Positions 1 through 8,624 of a stretch of 64,000 bases of DNA are shown here, in pieces. Made by a program: the position numbers and the translations under genes. The stretch is from CAWKGV01 sp963849305 (GTDB taxonomy: Bacteria > Pseudomonadota > Alphaproteobacteria > Acetobacterales > Acetobacteraceae), in NCBI GenBank assembly GCA_963849305.1, contig CAWKGV010000005.1, forward strand, positions 371,015-435,014, written 5' to 3'. Position 1 is the stretch's first letter. Every line of letters begins with the position of its first letter. The notes under the pieces are model-generated. The model searched no databases and was not told where the DNA came from. It saw only the letters and a program-made list of their open reading frames with translations.

Positions 1-2937
1 CTTCCAGTAGCCGTATGCGGCCCGGGGATGCAGGATCGACTCCGCCTCGCAGAGCGCCAGCATCCGCCGCATCACCGGGCGCAGCTCCTGCTTGGCCCAG
101 CCAAGAAAGTCCTCCAGCGAGCGGCCCTGTTTGCGAAAGCCCCATTGGAATTGATACAGACTGCGCTCGTTCACGAACGGCACGATCGCCTTCGGTGCCG
201 CCTCGATCACGCGGGCACCCCAGAACGGTGGGCGCGGGATCGGCGCATCGCGCGTGAGCCGGCGCCGGCGCGCCTGCACCGCGCCGACATCGACCGGACG
301 GAACGCGCGCGCATCCGCCTGGCCCAGCGTTCGGGACTTGTTGCGTGCCTTGCCGGCCCGCTTCGCCTGCACCGCCTGTAGGTAATCGTCGAAGGCATTG
401 CCCGTGACCTTGTCCATCAGGTGCAGCCCGTCGAACGCATCGCGCGCGTAGGCGACGCGGGCACAGGAATAGGCGCGGACACAATCATCCTCGACATACG
501 ACCGGGTCAGCGCCGCGCCGCCGAGCAGCACCGGGATCTCCAATCCCTGGCGCGACATCTCCTCCAGGTTCTCGCGCATCACCACGGTCGATTTGACCAG
601 CAGGCCCGACATGCCGATGGCGTGCGCGCGGTGGTCGCGCGCGGCGGTCAGCATATCGGTGAGCGGCACTTTGATGCCAAGATTCACCACCCGATAGCCG
701 TTGTTGGTCAGGATGATGTCCACCAGGTTCTTGCCAATATCGTGGACATCGCCGCGCACCGTGGCCAGCACAATGGTGCCCTTCTCCTGGCCCTCCACTC
801 GCTCCATGAACGGCTCCAGGTAAGCGACCGCGGCCTTCATTGTCTCGGCGCTTTGCAGCACGAATGGGAGCTGCATCTTGCCGGCGCCGAACAGCTCGCC
901 CACCACCTTCATGCCGTCCAGTAGCACGGTGTTGATAATGTCGAGCGGCGGCATGGTCTTGAGTGCCGCCTCGAGGTCTTCGCTCAACCCCTTGCGGTCG
1001 CCGTCCACAATGCGGTCCTTGAGCCGGCCCTCCAGGGTTTCGGCCCGCCTCTTGACGGTGGCATCAGCCGCCTTGCGGTCGGCGAACAGTTCCAGCAGCC
1101 GCTGCAGCGGGTCGTAGCCTTCGGCGCGGCGATCGAAGATCAGGTCTTCCGCGACCCGCGCTTCTTCCGGGGCGATCAGATGCAGCGGGCGGATCTTGGA
1201 GGCATGGACGATGGCGCCGCTCATTCCCGCGCGCACCGCATGGTCGAGGAACACCGAGTTCAGCACCGCGCGCGCCGCCGGGTTGAGCCCGAAGCTGATG
1301 TTGGAAAGACCCAGAATGATCTGGATGTCCGGGAACTCCGCCCGGATCGCCTTGATGCCCTCCAGGGTCCAGAGCCCCAGCTTGCGGTCGTCCTCGTTGC
1401 CGGTCGCGATGGTGAAGGTCAGCGGGTCGATCAGCAGATCCGCTTGCGGCAGGCCGTGGCGGTTGCAGGCGAAATCGACCAGGCGGCGCGCGACCTCCAG
1501 CTTGCGCTCGGCGGTCTTGGCCATGCCCGGCTCGTCGATGGTGAGCGCGATCACGCCCGCGCCGAACCGGCGGGCAAGCTTCAGGCGGTCGGCTGCGTGC
1601 TTCTCGCCGTCCTCGAAGTTGATCGAGTTGATGATCGGCTTGCCGCCATGCAGTTTCAGCGCGGCCTCGATCACCGGCGTCTCGGTGCTGTCGATCACCA
1701 GCGGCGCGTTCACCGAGGCGGTGAAGCGGCGGACCACCTCCTGCATCTCGCCCATTTCGTCGCGGCCGACGAAGGCGGTGCAGATGTCGAGCGCGTGCGA
1801 GGCCTCGGCGGCCTGCTCGCGGCCCATCGCCACACAGCCGTCCCAGTCATGCCGCTCCTGCAACTCCCGCCACTTCTTCGAGCCGTTGGCGTTGCAGCGT
1901 TCGCCGATGGCGAAGAAGGCGTTCTCCTGACGCAGTGGCACCGCCTGGTAGAGCGAGGCGACGCCCGGTACCCAGACCGGCCTGCGAGTGACCGGCACGG
2001 GCCGAAATCCGCCGCGCCGGCGCAGCATCTCGTCCAGTGCCGCGATGTGATGCGTGTCCGTGCCGCAACAGCCGCCAATCAGGTTCACCCCGTCCTCGGC
2101 GACGAACCGTTCGAGCCAGCTCGCCAACTCGGCCGCACCGAGCGGGTAATGCGGGCGGCCATCCACCAGCTCGGGCAACCCGGCGTTCGGCAGCACCGAG
2201 AGCAGGCCCGGCCAGTTGGACGCGAGCCAGCGCAGGTGCTCGGCCATCTCCTGCGGGCCGGTGGCGCAATTCAGGCCCATCAACGGCACGTCAAGGGCGT
2301 GAACCACGGTGGCGGCGGTGGCGATGTCGGGGCCGACCAGCAGCGTGCCGGTGGTCTCCACCGTGACCTGCACGAACACCGGCGTATCGGTGCCCGCCGC
2401 TTCCCGCGCGATCTTCGCCCCGTTCACCGCGGCCTTGATCTGCAGCGTGTCCTGGCAGGTCTCGATCAGGATCGCGTCCACGCCACCCGCGATCAGCCCG
2501 CGGCACTGCTCGGCGAGCGCGCATTCAAGCGTGTCGTAGGCGATGTTGCCGAGCGTGGGCAGCTTCGTGCCGGGGCCGACGCTGCCCAGCACCCAGCGGT
2601 GCCGATGATCGGCGAAACTCTCGGCGGCTTCGCGCGCCAGCTCGGCGGCGGATTTATTGATCTCGTAGGCTCGCTCGGCCACGCCAAACTCGCCCAATGT
2701 GACCGGCGAGGCGCCGAAGCTGTTGGTTTCGACCATATCCGCCCCGGCTTCGAAAAAACCGCGATGGACGTCGCGGACCAGGTCGGGGCGCGAGAGGGTC
2801 AGGATGTCGGTGCAATTCTCCTTGCCCCAGTAGTCCCGCTCCAGGTCGAGATCCAGCGTCTGGGCGCGACTGCCCATCCCGCCGTCACAGAGCAGCACCT
2901 GGTCGCGCAGGACATCCAACAAATGGGGGCGGGACAT
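1..2937 (-). CDS. metH: Cobalamin-dependent methionine synthase MetH, partial at left edge
   Basis: Transfers the methyl group of 5-methyltetrahydrofolate to homocysteine through cobalamin in the cytoplasm. 979 codons are visible and the C-terminal end runs off the window. In order: homocysteine-binding barrel with zinc cysteines (GLNCATGP, then GGCCGT near residues 230-310), pterin-binding domain (about 340-630), B12 cap and B12-binding domain with the DVHDIGK cobalt-ligand motif near base 745, then the start of the AdoMet activation linker. The ATG at 2937 opens MSRPHLLDVL. It lies 12 bases after the ArsR-methyltransferase gene, so both are probably one methionine/SAM-cycle operon. The frame is intact throughout. 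Confidence 0.96.
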   Translation of the reverse strand, partial: MSRPHLLDVLRDQVLLCDGGMGSRAQTLDLDLERDYWGKENCTDILTLSRPDLVRDVHRGFFEAGADMVETNSFGASPVTLGEFGVAERAYEINKSAAELAREAAESFADHRHRWVLGSVGPGTKLPTLGNIAYDTLECALAEQCRGLIAGGVDAILIETCQDTLQIKAAVNGAKIAREAAGTDTPVFVQVTVETTGTLLVGPDIATAATVVHALDVPLMGLNCATGPQEMAEHLRWLASNWPGLLSVLPNAGLPELVDGRPHYPLGAAELASWLERFVAEDGVNLIGGCCGTDTHHIAALDEMLRRRGGFRPVPVTRRPVWVPGVASLYQAVPLRQENAFFAIGERCNANGSKKWRELQERHDWDGCVAMGREQAAEASHALDICTAFVGRDEMGEMQEVVRRFTASVNAPLVIDSTETPVIEAALKLHGGKPIINSINFEDGEKHAADRLKLARRFGAGVIALTIDEPGMAKTAERKLEVARRLVDFACNRHGLPQADLLIDPLTFTIATGNEDDRKLGLWTLEGIKAIRAEFPDIQIILGLSNISFGLNPAARAVLNSVFLDHAVRAGMSGAIVHASKIRPLHLIAPEEARVAEDLIFDRRAEGYDPLQRLLELFADRKAADATVKRRAETLEGRLKDRIVDGDRKGLSEDLEAALKTMPPLDIINTVLLDGMKVVGELFGAGKMQLPFVLQSAETMKAAVAYLEPFMERVEGQEKGTIVLATVRGDVHDIGKNLVDIILTNNGYRVVNLGIKVPLTDMLTAARDHRAHAIGMSGLLVKSTVVMRENLEEMSRQGLEIPVLLGGAALTRSYVEDDCVRAYSCARVAYARDAFDGLHLMDKVTGNAFDDYLQAVQAKRAGKARNKSRTLGQADARAFRPVDVGAVQARRRRLTRDAPIPRPPFWGARVIEAAPKAIVPFVNERSLYQFQWGFRKQGRSLEDFLGWAKQELRPVMRRMLALCEAESILHPRAAYGYWK

Positions 2938-2949
2938 GGGGGGCTCCGG

Positions 2950-3924
2950 TCAGACGGCGAGTTCATAGGCGCGGGAAGCCGGCGCGTCGGGGGCGCGACT
3001 GGCGGACCAGAGGCGTACCGGCAGCGGCGCGGCCCCTGGAATAGCCAGCGCCTGGGCGGGGGCGAGCCCGCGCCCGACCAGCATCCGGTGCATGGCATCG
3101 TCGCTGAAACCTGGCCAACGATGGGCGAAACGCGCGATGATGTCCTGTTGCTGGTGCTGCGCCAGGTCGATCACGATCAGCCGCCCGCCCGGTCGCAGTA
3201 CGCGCGCGGCCTCCGCCAGTGCGCCCTCGGGCTGCTCGGCGTAATGCAGCACCATCTGCAGCACGGCGATGTCAAACCCGCCATCCGGCAACGGCAGCCG
3301 GTACATATCGGCGAGCCGCACCGCGCAATGCGACATCCCCGCCCGGGCGAGCCGGGCACGCGCGAGGGCGAGCATCGCCTTGCTGGCGTCCAGGCCCAGC
3401 CCCTCGCGCACGCGCGGGCCGAGCAGTTCCAGCACCCGGCCGGTGCCGGTGCCGATATCGAGCAGCCGCCCCGTGCCCGTTTCGGGGATTAGGCTGAGCA
3501 GCGCGGCTTCAACGGCGGTGGCGGGCAGGTCGAGCGCGCGCATCTCGTCCCAGTCCGCGCCCTGGCGGCGGAAGCTCTCGGAAGCGATGCGCGCCCGCTC
3601 GGCGGTGACACGGGCGGCTTGGCGTCGGTCGGCCTCCAGCACCGGGTCATCGGCCGGCAGGTGGGCCAGCAGCTCGCGGGAGAGCGCGCCCTCCTCGCCC
3701 ATCGGCACGGCAAACCAGGCGTTGGCGCCTTCGCGCAGCCGCTCCAGCAGGCCGGCATCGCACAGCAGCCTGAGATGGCGCGACAGCCGTGGTTGCGATT
3801 GGCCGAGGATCTCGGTGAATTCGGAGACGCAGAATGCCCCACGCGCCGCCAGTGCCAGTACGCGCAGACGCGTGGGTTCGGCGGCGGCACGCAAGGCGGT
3901 GAGGAGTCGGTCCATGACTTGCAT
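2950..3924 (-). CDS. ArsR-family regulator fused to a SAM-dependent methyltransferase
   Basis: N-terminal winged helix of ArsR type (about residues 5-85, recognition helix around SQPRLSRHLRLL) joined to a class I methyltransferase with the SAM loop DIGTGTG at 156-162. No metal-binding cysteine pair is evident, so sensing of SAM or S-adenosylhomocysteine is more likely than metal sensing; that is inference from the fusion and from the position directly ahead of metH. The start is uncertain: ATG at 3924 (MQVMDRL) leaves no room for a ribosome site because the dyad at 3927-3948 abuts it, and ATG at 3915 is the alternative. It probably represses its own operon. Confidence 0.85.
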   Translation of the reverse strand: MQVMDRLLTALRAAAEPTRLRVLALAARGAFCVSEFTEILGQSQPRLSRHLRLLCDAGLLERLREGANAWFAVPMGEEGALSRELLAHLPADDPVLEADRRQAARVTAERARIASESFRRQGADWDEMRALDLPATAVEAALLSLIPETGTGRLLDIGTGTGRVLELLGPRVREGLGLDASKAMLALARARLARAGMSHCAVRLADMYRLPLPDGGFDIAVLQMVLHYAEQPEGALAEAARVLRPGGRLIVIDLAQHQQQDIIARFAHRWPGFSDDAMHRMLVGRGLAPAQALAIPGAAPLPVRLWSASRAPDAPASRAYELAV

Positions 3925-3926
3925 AT

Positions 3927-3948
3927 GACATAAACATATCCTTATGTC
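3927..3948. promoter_or_regulatory. Inverted repeat, probable ArsR-type operator of the metH operon
   Basis: Perfect 7-base arms GACATAA and TTATGTC separated by 8 bases, in an AT-rich island between the divergent regulator (start 3924) and the gene at 3955. Size, symmetry and position are those expected for an autoregulatory ArsR site. It could control both directions. Binding is inferred. Confidence 0.6.
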
Positions 3949-3954
3949 TAGTCT

Positions 3955-4305
3955 ATGACCCTGTTTGTGGACGCGCGCGTGCCAGTTCGGTTCGGCTCAA
4001 TGGCCGAGGCGACCGCTGAGACGGCACTGCTGGTCGAGGGCGATGTGTTGGTGCCGGAGGGCATCCCGGTCGGTCGGTTCGACTTGCCGGCGTTCTCGCA
4101 ACGACACCCGGCCGGTTGCACCTGCTGCGCGCGGCGCGATCCCGTCTCCGAGGCTCTGGCGCGGCTGTTCCTTGCGCGCGCGCGGGGCGAGACGATGTGG
4201 TTCCTGTCTGTTGTCGCGATCACCGCCGGCCGAATGGGCCAGCAAGCCGTGCGCGATGCGTTGGCAAACGATCAGCTCGCCGCCGCCCGGTTCAGGCTCG
4301 GCTGA
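3955..4305 (+). CDS. Hypothetical protein with a CTCC cysteine motif
   Basis: 116 residues, not assigned to a family. A HPAGCTCCARRD segment near the middle gives a tight cysteine cluster that could bind metal, followed by a helical, rather hydrophobic C-terminal half. It is divergent from the ArsR-methyltransferase gene and its start lies 7 bases past the dyad, with no clear ribosome site, so it may be leaderless; the alternative ATG is at 4000. The neighbourhood suggests co-regulation with methionine synthesis, but nothing in the protein states a function. Confidence 0.5.
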   Translation: MTLFVDARVPVRFGSMAEATAETALLVEGDVLVPEGIPVGRFDLPAFSQRHPAGCTCCARRDPVSEALARLFLARARGETMWFLSVVAITAGRMGQQAVRDALANDQLAAARFRLG

Positions 4306-4578
4306 GCAGATTAGCCCGGACCAGTGCGACGTCCTCCGGCGTTCATCTCGCCGTTCGCTCCAGGCGTCTCCGCCGACGATCCGCCGTCGCAAATGTCAAT
4401 AAATAAATGGAGTTGACAGAACCGTGAACTCGCGGTTTTGTGTTCCCATTGTGGCGTGCGGCTTCCGATTGGTCCGACTCGCCGCGGGCTGCGATCATCA
4501 CGCCGCTTGCGTGCCTTGCCCCGGCGCGCGCGGCCTGGCTTCTCGAATAGCGACGGGGCAGATTGGAAGGGCTTGCCC

Positions 4579-4776
4579 ATGGCTCATGCTATCGGTCCTT
4601 ATTCGGTCGAAGAGCGGGTTGTCCACGGCGAAACCAACTGGGTGGCGATCCGCGCGCGCGGTGCCGAATGGTCCTGGCTCACGCCGGAGGAGGCGGCCGC
4701 CATCGGGCGGGAGTGGGTAGAGAAATACGGTGCCCGCGCTGACTCCGCGCCGCGCTTCCTGGTCGCCGCGGAATAA
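4579..4776 (+). CDS. Small conserved-looking hypothetical protein (65 aa)
   Basis: Starts at ATG 4579 with a well-placed GGAAGG ribosome site eight bases upstream. The sequence (MAHAIGPYSVEERVV, then TPEEAAAIGREWVEKYG) is soluble and has ordinary composition for the genome. A longer upstream open frame is ignored because it lacks a ribosome site. The 270 bases upstream hold a TTGACA at 4414-4419 but no convincing -10 box. No family recognised. Confidence 0.55.
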   Translation: MAHAIGPYSVEERVVHGETNWVAIRARGAEWSWLTPEEAAAIGREWVEKYGARADSAPRFLVAAE

Positions 4777-4788
4777 TCCGCGACGGCG

Positions 4789-5235
4789 TTAGACTGGCGA
4801 CAGGTTGCCCCAGCTCGTCACCCGCTCGATGCGCAGCGCGATGACGGGCAGCGGGGCCAAGTCCATCGTCGCATATTGACGGTAGCGGCTGCTCAACTGG
4901 GCCTGGGCTTGGTCATGCTCCGGCCCAGTCAGCAAGATCTCCGCCCGCCCGCGCAGCAGCACCCAGCCGAGACGGGTCCAGTCCTCTTCATAGCGATCGA
5001 CCAAAACCGCCACCGACGGGTTATCGGCGATGTTGCGCAGCCGCTTCAGTGGGCGGTCGGTGCGCTTGGGCTTCTCGTCTACCGTGATGTAGAGCGCGCT
5101 CCCCGCGAGCGCGTAGCACACCGGAACGATATGCGGCACGCCATCCCTCTCCGCGGTGGCCAGGTGGCCGACCCGGCTGGCGTCCACGAAGCAGTGTTGC
5201 GCCTCGGAGAGTGTCGCCCCGGCGGAAGCGATCAA
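4789..5235 (-). CDS. PPOX-class flavin/F420-type enzyme (pyridoxamine oxidase-like)
   Basis: 148 residues with the split-barrel pattern of the small PPOX family (ATAERDGVPHIVPVCYAL, then IADNPSVAVLVDRYEEDW, then ARTRLGWV-like strands, ending VIALRIERVTSWG), resembling the Rv0121-type F420/FMN-dependent enzymes. The start is taken as TTG at 5235, which overlaps the stop of the upstream gene as TTGA and so implies translational coupling; a longer open frame to 5352 would run through that gene. Last gene of a six-gene coupled operon. Substrate unknown. Confidence 0.75.
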   Translation of the reverse strand: MIASAGATLSEAQHCFVDASRVGHLATAERDGVPHIVPVCYALAGSALYITVDEKPKRTDRPLKRLRNIADNPSVAVLVDRYEEDWTRLGWVLLRGRAEILLTGPEHDQAQAQLSSRYRQYATMDLAPLPVIALRIERVTSWGNLSPV

Positions 5236-5852
5236 TGCAACTCGCCCTCGATGATCCGCGCCAGCGCGAACAGCCGTTGCTCGATGGTGGTCGGCACGTC
5301 GCAGGCGGTTGAGACCGACTGCTGACGGTCCTTGAAGATCTGCGTCTCCCACGAGACCCGCGTGGTCAGGTCGCCCAGCGCGCGGTTGTCGGTGCTCGGA
5401 CCGTCCTGAAGCACCCGCAGCTTCTCTTCGTCCCTCTGGATCTCCTTGGCGAACTCCTTCTGCCGCCGCCCGAAGCGGTCGAGACCGTCCACCACGCTGT
5501 CGCGCTCGGCGTTCAAGGTCTGGAACACGCCAGCGAATAAAGCCACGAGCTTGGCCTGCTTCTGCGCCCCGGCAGCCTGGGCGAAGGCCGCGGTCTCGGT
5601 CCGCGCCTGGTCAAGCGGCAGCCGGCGCTCCGCGAGCCGGGGGGCAAGGCGCGCCACCTCGGCATCGTCCGACCACGTCTTCAACGCCTCATCGAGCGGA
5701 GGGCCGGTCCAATCCGCCCCGGGTTGCAGGTCGGCGATCCGGATCTGCTGGCACGGCCAGTCCGGGTCGGCGCCCGGAGGCGTGAATGCTGCCCGAGCAG
5801 GTAACGCCGCCAGCACGCCGAGCAAGGCCGCGAGCCGGATGCACCGGATCAT
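5232..5852 (-). CDS. Secreted coiled-coil protein of the PQQ-alcohol ABC cassette
   Basis: 206 residues beginning with a clear signal peptide (MIRCIRLAALLGVLAALPARAA). The mature part opens with DPDWPCQQ and has a long charged helical stretch (residues about 110-160) likely to form a coiled coil. It overlaps the permease by ATGA and the PPOX gene by TTGA. No CXXCW rhodanese motif is present, so it is not the CXXCW protein often found in such clusters. Probably a periplasmic accessory of the transporter; function otherwise unknown. Confidence 0.7.
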   Translation of the reverse strand: MIRCIRLAALLGVLAALPARAAFTPPGADPDWPCQQIRIADLQPGADWTGPPLDEALKTWSDDAEVARLAPRLAERRLPLDQARTETAAFAQAAGAQKQAKLVALFAGVFQTLNAERDSVVDGLDRFGRRQKEFAKEIQRDEEKLRVLQDGPSTDNRALGDLTTRVSWETQIFKDRQQSVSTACDVPTTIEQRLFALARIIEGELH

Positions 5853-6715
5853 GCGGCACCGCCCCGGCGGGCGATCAGGCCGCGTGCGGGATCATAGGCG
5901 GCGACCGCCGCGCCGATAAACAGGATCGTCAAGCCGCAAACCACGCCGAGCGAGATCCAGTCGATCTTGACGTAAAGCAGGAACCGAATCAGCTCGACGG
6001 CATAGGTGAACGGGTTAAGCAAGCAAACGTAGTAAACCACCGGGCTCGATTGCTGCACCAGCCACAGCGGGTAAAGCGCGGAGGAGGCGAAGAACATTGG
6101 GAAAATCACAAAGTTCATGATCCCCGCGAAGTTCTCCAATTGGCGGACCATCGAGGAGAGCAGCATTCCCAGGGCGCCCAGCATCAGCCCCGATAGTGCC
6201 AGCGCGGGCAACACCGTGAGATAGCCGAGGCCCGGCGCCTCCACGCCCCAGAGCCAGGCGATCAGCAGATAGGCATAGACCTGGAGGATCGAGACCGCCG
6301 TGCTTGCCAGCAGCTTGGAGACCAGCAGGAACCAGCGCGGAAACGGGCTCACCAGCAGCATCCGCATGTTCCCCATCTCTCGATCGTACACCATCGAAAG
6401 CGAGGACTGCATCCCGTTGAAAAGCTGGATCATCGCCATCAGACCAGGCGTGACATACACCTCGTAAAGTACGTAAGTGTCGTACGGCGGGATGATCGAG
6501 ACGCCGAGGATCTGGCGGAACCCGGCTGCGAAGATGAACAGCCACACCAGCGGGCGCACCAGGGCCGCGACGAACCGCTCGCGCTGTTGCAGGAACCGCA
6601 GCGCTTCGCGCCAGACGATGCCGCGCAGGCAAATCAGATATTGCCCGAAAGTGAAACCGCGCCACGGGAGCGCCTCGGCGCCGATCTCGGGACGGGCGAG
6701 CGCAAGATCGCTCAT
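5849..6715 (-). CDS. ABC-2 type permease, PQQ-alcohol-associated
   Basis: 288-residue inner-membrane protein with six predicted membrane helices of the ABC-2 export class (for example LVRPLVWLFIFAAGF, then YLTVLPALALSGLMLGALGML). It opens MSDLALARPEIG at ATG 6715, overlapping the ATPase stop by four bases. With the ATPase at 6712-7536 it should form an exporter. Cassettes of this composition accompany PQQ-dependent alcohol dehydrogenases; the exported substrate is not known. Confidence 0.88.
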   Translation of the reverse strand: MSDLALARPEIGAEALPWRGFTFGQYLICLRGIVWREALRFLQQRERFVAALVRPLVWLFIFAAGFRQILGVSIIPPYDTYVLYEVYVTPGLMAMIQLFNGMQSSLSMVYDREMGNMRMLLVSPFPRWFLLVSKLLASTAVSILQVYAYLLIAWLWGVEAPGLGYLTVLPALALSGLMLGALGMLLSSMVRQLENFAGIMNFVIFPMFFASSALYPLWLVQQSSPVVYYVCLLNPFTYAVELIRFLLYVKIDWISLGVVCGLTILFIGAAVAAYDPARGLIARRGGAA

Positions 6716-7536
6716 GCCGGTTCCTCCGTGGCGCGTTCGCCGCCGGTGAGCGCGGCGAACGCGGCGGGCAGGCCCGTGGTCCCGGTCGCCGCCTCCACGG
6801 CATCGACCCGGCCCGAAGCCAGCACCCTGCCCTTGTGCAGCACCACCAACTGATCCGAGGGATCTATCTCGTCCAGCAGGTGGGTAGCCCAAAGCACGGC
6901 CACGCCCCGCTCGCGCACCAACGCGCGCACTTGACGCAGGATCGCGGCGCGGGACGCGACGTCCAGGCCCACCGTGGGCTCGTCCAATACAAGCAGGCGC
7001 GGGCGGTGCATCAGCGCGCGCACGATCTCCACCCGCCGCATCTGCCCGCCCGAGAGGCTGCGTGCCCGATCGCGGGCGCGGTCGGTCAGTTCCACCTCGG
7101 CGAGTGCCGCCATCGCCCGCTGCCGCGCGTCACGGCGCGGAATGCCGTGCAGCGCCGCGTGGTATAGCAAGTTGTCGAGCACGGTAATATCGAGATCGAG
7201 CGTGCGGGCCTGGAACACCACGCCCAACTGGCGCAGCGCCTGCGCGGGCTCGCGCGCGACCGGATGGCCGAGCACGCGGATCGTGCCCTTGCGCGTGTCG
7301 TAGAGCCGCGTGACCAGCGAAAACAGAGTTGTCTTGCCGGCGCCGTTCAAGCCGAGCAGCGCCGTGAAGCCGAACGGCGGCACCGTGAAGGACACGTCGC
7401 GCAACGCCGGTCGCGCCCCGTAGAAGTGGCTCACCCCTTCGACCGACAAGGCCGGCGTCGCGAGCGGCCGGTCCTGCGCTGTAGCGTCGCCGCCGGGGGC
7501 CGCTTGGTCGAGATCGAGCGCCGCGGACTGGGTCAT
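6712..7536 (-). CDS. ABC transporter ATP-binding protein, PQQ-alcohol-associated
   Basis: 274 residues with Walker A GLNGAGKTT, signature LSGGQ, Walker B LLVLDEP and an H-loop ATHLLDE, the arrangement of the ABC-2 (DrrA/CcmA-like) exporters. The first 30 residues are an extra acidic tail. ATG 7536 overlaps the stop of the beta-propeller gene and its own stop overlaps the permease start, so the subunits should be made in matched amounts. Confidence 0.93.
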   Translation of the reverse strand: MTQSAALDLDQAAPGGDATAQDRPLATPALSVEGVSHFYGARPALRDVSFTVPPFGFTALLGLNGAGKTTLFSLVTRLYDTRKGTIRVLGHPVAREPAQALRQLGVVFQARTLDLDITVLDNLLYHAALHGIPRRDARQRAMAALAEVELTDRARDRARSLSGGQMRRVEIVRALMHRPRLLVLDEPTVGLDVASRAAILRQVRALVRERGVAVLWATHLLDEIDPSDQLVVLHKGRVLASGRVDAVEAATGTTGLPAAFAALTGGERATEEPA

Positions 7537-8624
7537 TGCGGGGGGGCCGCGACGGCAACGCCCCAGGGGAGGCGCCCGACCTGGATTGAGCGCACGACAT
7601 CGAGGCCGGCCACGTCAATCACCGAGATGTCGTTGGAGAGGCCATTGGTCGTAATCAAGTATTTGCCGTCCGGAGTAAACGCCATCTGCCATACGCGTTG
7701 TCCAACCAGCAGGTACTTTTTCACCTTGTAGTTCTCGGTATCCACGACGGCCACCCGGTTGGCCGGGCCGAGCGCGACGAAAGCGAGCTTGTCATCGGGG
7801 GAGAAGCGAATGCCGACCGCTTGTACATAGTCTGACCGAAGCCCTTGAATGGGGAAATGGATCGTATGAGTAATAACGTGCTTCACCGGGTCGATCACGC
7901 TCACCACGCCGCCCAGTTCGGAGGAGACCCACACCTCCTTGCCGTCGTGGCGGAACATCGCGACCCGCGGGCGCGGCGGGACCAGCACGCTGGCGACCAT
8001 CTTCTCGGTCTTGAAATCGATGAAGTGCGCCATGTTGGTGGTTTCGGAGGTGTTGACGATGGTCTGCCCGTCGGGGCTCACCGCCATTCCTTCCGGCTCG
8101 ACGCCAGTCGGGATTTGCGTGATCACCTTGCGCGTCGGCAGGTCGATCACGGTGATCAGGGCATTGTTCTCGTTCGATATGTAGAGCGGATTGCCGGAGA
8201 CATGCAGCGCGAAGGTCTCCGGGTCCGGCCCTGAAGGCAGCTCGCCCACCACCTTCAGCGTCTTGCGGTCGATGATCTGGATCGTGTCGTCGTCGCTGGC
8301 GCAGAGCAGGATGTCCTTGCCGTCCTTGGTGATCAGGATGCCGCGCGGCCGCTGCCCGACCGGCACCGTGGCGATGGTCTTGCCCTTGTCGAGATCGACC
8401 ACACTGATCGTGTTGTCTCGTTCGTTCGAGACATAGGCGTAGTAATCGGTCGCCCACGCCGGGACGGCGGCGAGCAGGAGAAAGGTGGCAAGGGCGGCGA
8501 TGCGGCGGAACCTGCCCGACCCCTCCCCCCGAATCCCAAAGGCAGGGGGAGAAGTTCTAGCTCCCTCCCCTTGCGGGAGGGGGTTGGGGGAGGGGACGTG
8601 AGGCAAATTCACTTCAGATGGCAT
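7533..8624 (-). CDS. Secreted YVTN beta-propeller protein of the PQQ-alcohol cassette
   Basis: Six to seven repeats of the YVTN/NHL type (YAYVSNERDNTISVVDLDKGK, LYISNENNALITVIDLPTRK, and so on) form a periplasmic propeller of the family linked with PQQ-dependent catabolism. The hydrophobic signal core is ATFLLLAAVPAWA. The only usable start upstream is ATG 8624 (or GTG a few codons on), 16 bases inside the preceding gene, and the coding frame then reads through a G/C-rich repeat (8521-8597) giving an LPQGEG-type N-terminal tail of about 30 residues before the signal core. Whether that tail is tolerated or marks an insertion is unclear. Confidence 0.85.
   Translation of the reverse strand: MPSEVNLPHVPSPNPLPQGEGARTSPPAFGIRGEGSGRFRRIAALATFLLLAAVPAWATDYYAYVSNERDNTISVVDLDKGKTIATVPVGQRPRGILITKDGKDILLCASDDDTIQIIDRKTLKVVGELPSGPDPETFALHVSGNPLYISNENNALITVIDLPTRKVITQIPTGVEPEGMAVSPDGQTIVNTSETTNMAHFIDFKTEKMVASVLVPPRPRVAMFRHDGKEVWVSSELGGVVSVIDPVKHVITHTIHFPIQGLRSDYVQAVGIRFSPDDKLAFVALGPANRVAVVDTENYKVKKYLLVGQRVWQMAFTPDGKYLITTNGLSNDISVIDVAGLDVVRSIQVGRLPWGVAVAAPPQ
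8521..8597. repeat. G/C-rich interspersed palindromic repeat inside the beta-propeller 5' end
   Basis: Alternating CCCTCCCC and GGGGGAGGG blocks that can fold back on each other. Its translation (PLPQGEG, then AFGIRGEG) is the familiar false peptide of a dispersed intergenic repeat found in many alphaproteobacteria. Here it keeps the reading frame open between the start codon and the signal peptide. Confidence 0.6.

Noticed and set aside
1180..3492. 770-codon open frame on the plus strand
   Set aside because: Antisense to metH, which shows every family motif on the other strand; the open frame is a by-product of high GC.
4414..4450. TTGACA plus small AACCG/CGGTT dyad as a promoter for the 65-residue gene
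   Set aside because: No acceptable -10 box at the right distance and the site is 160 bases from the start codon.
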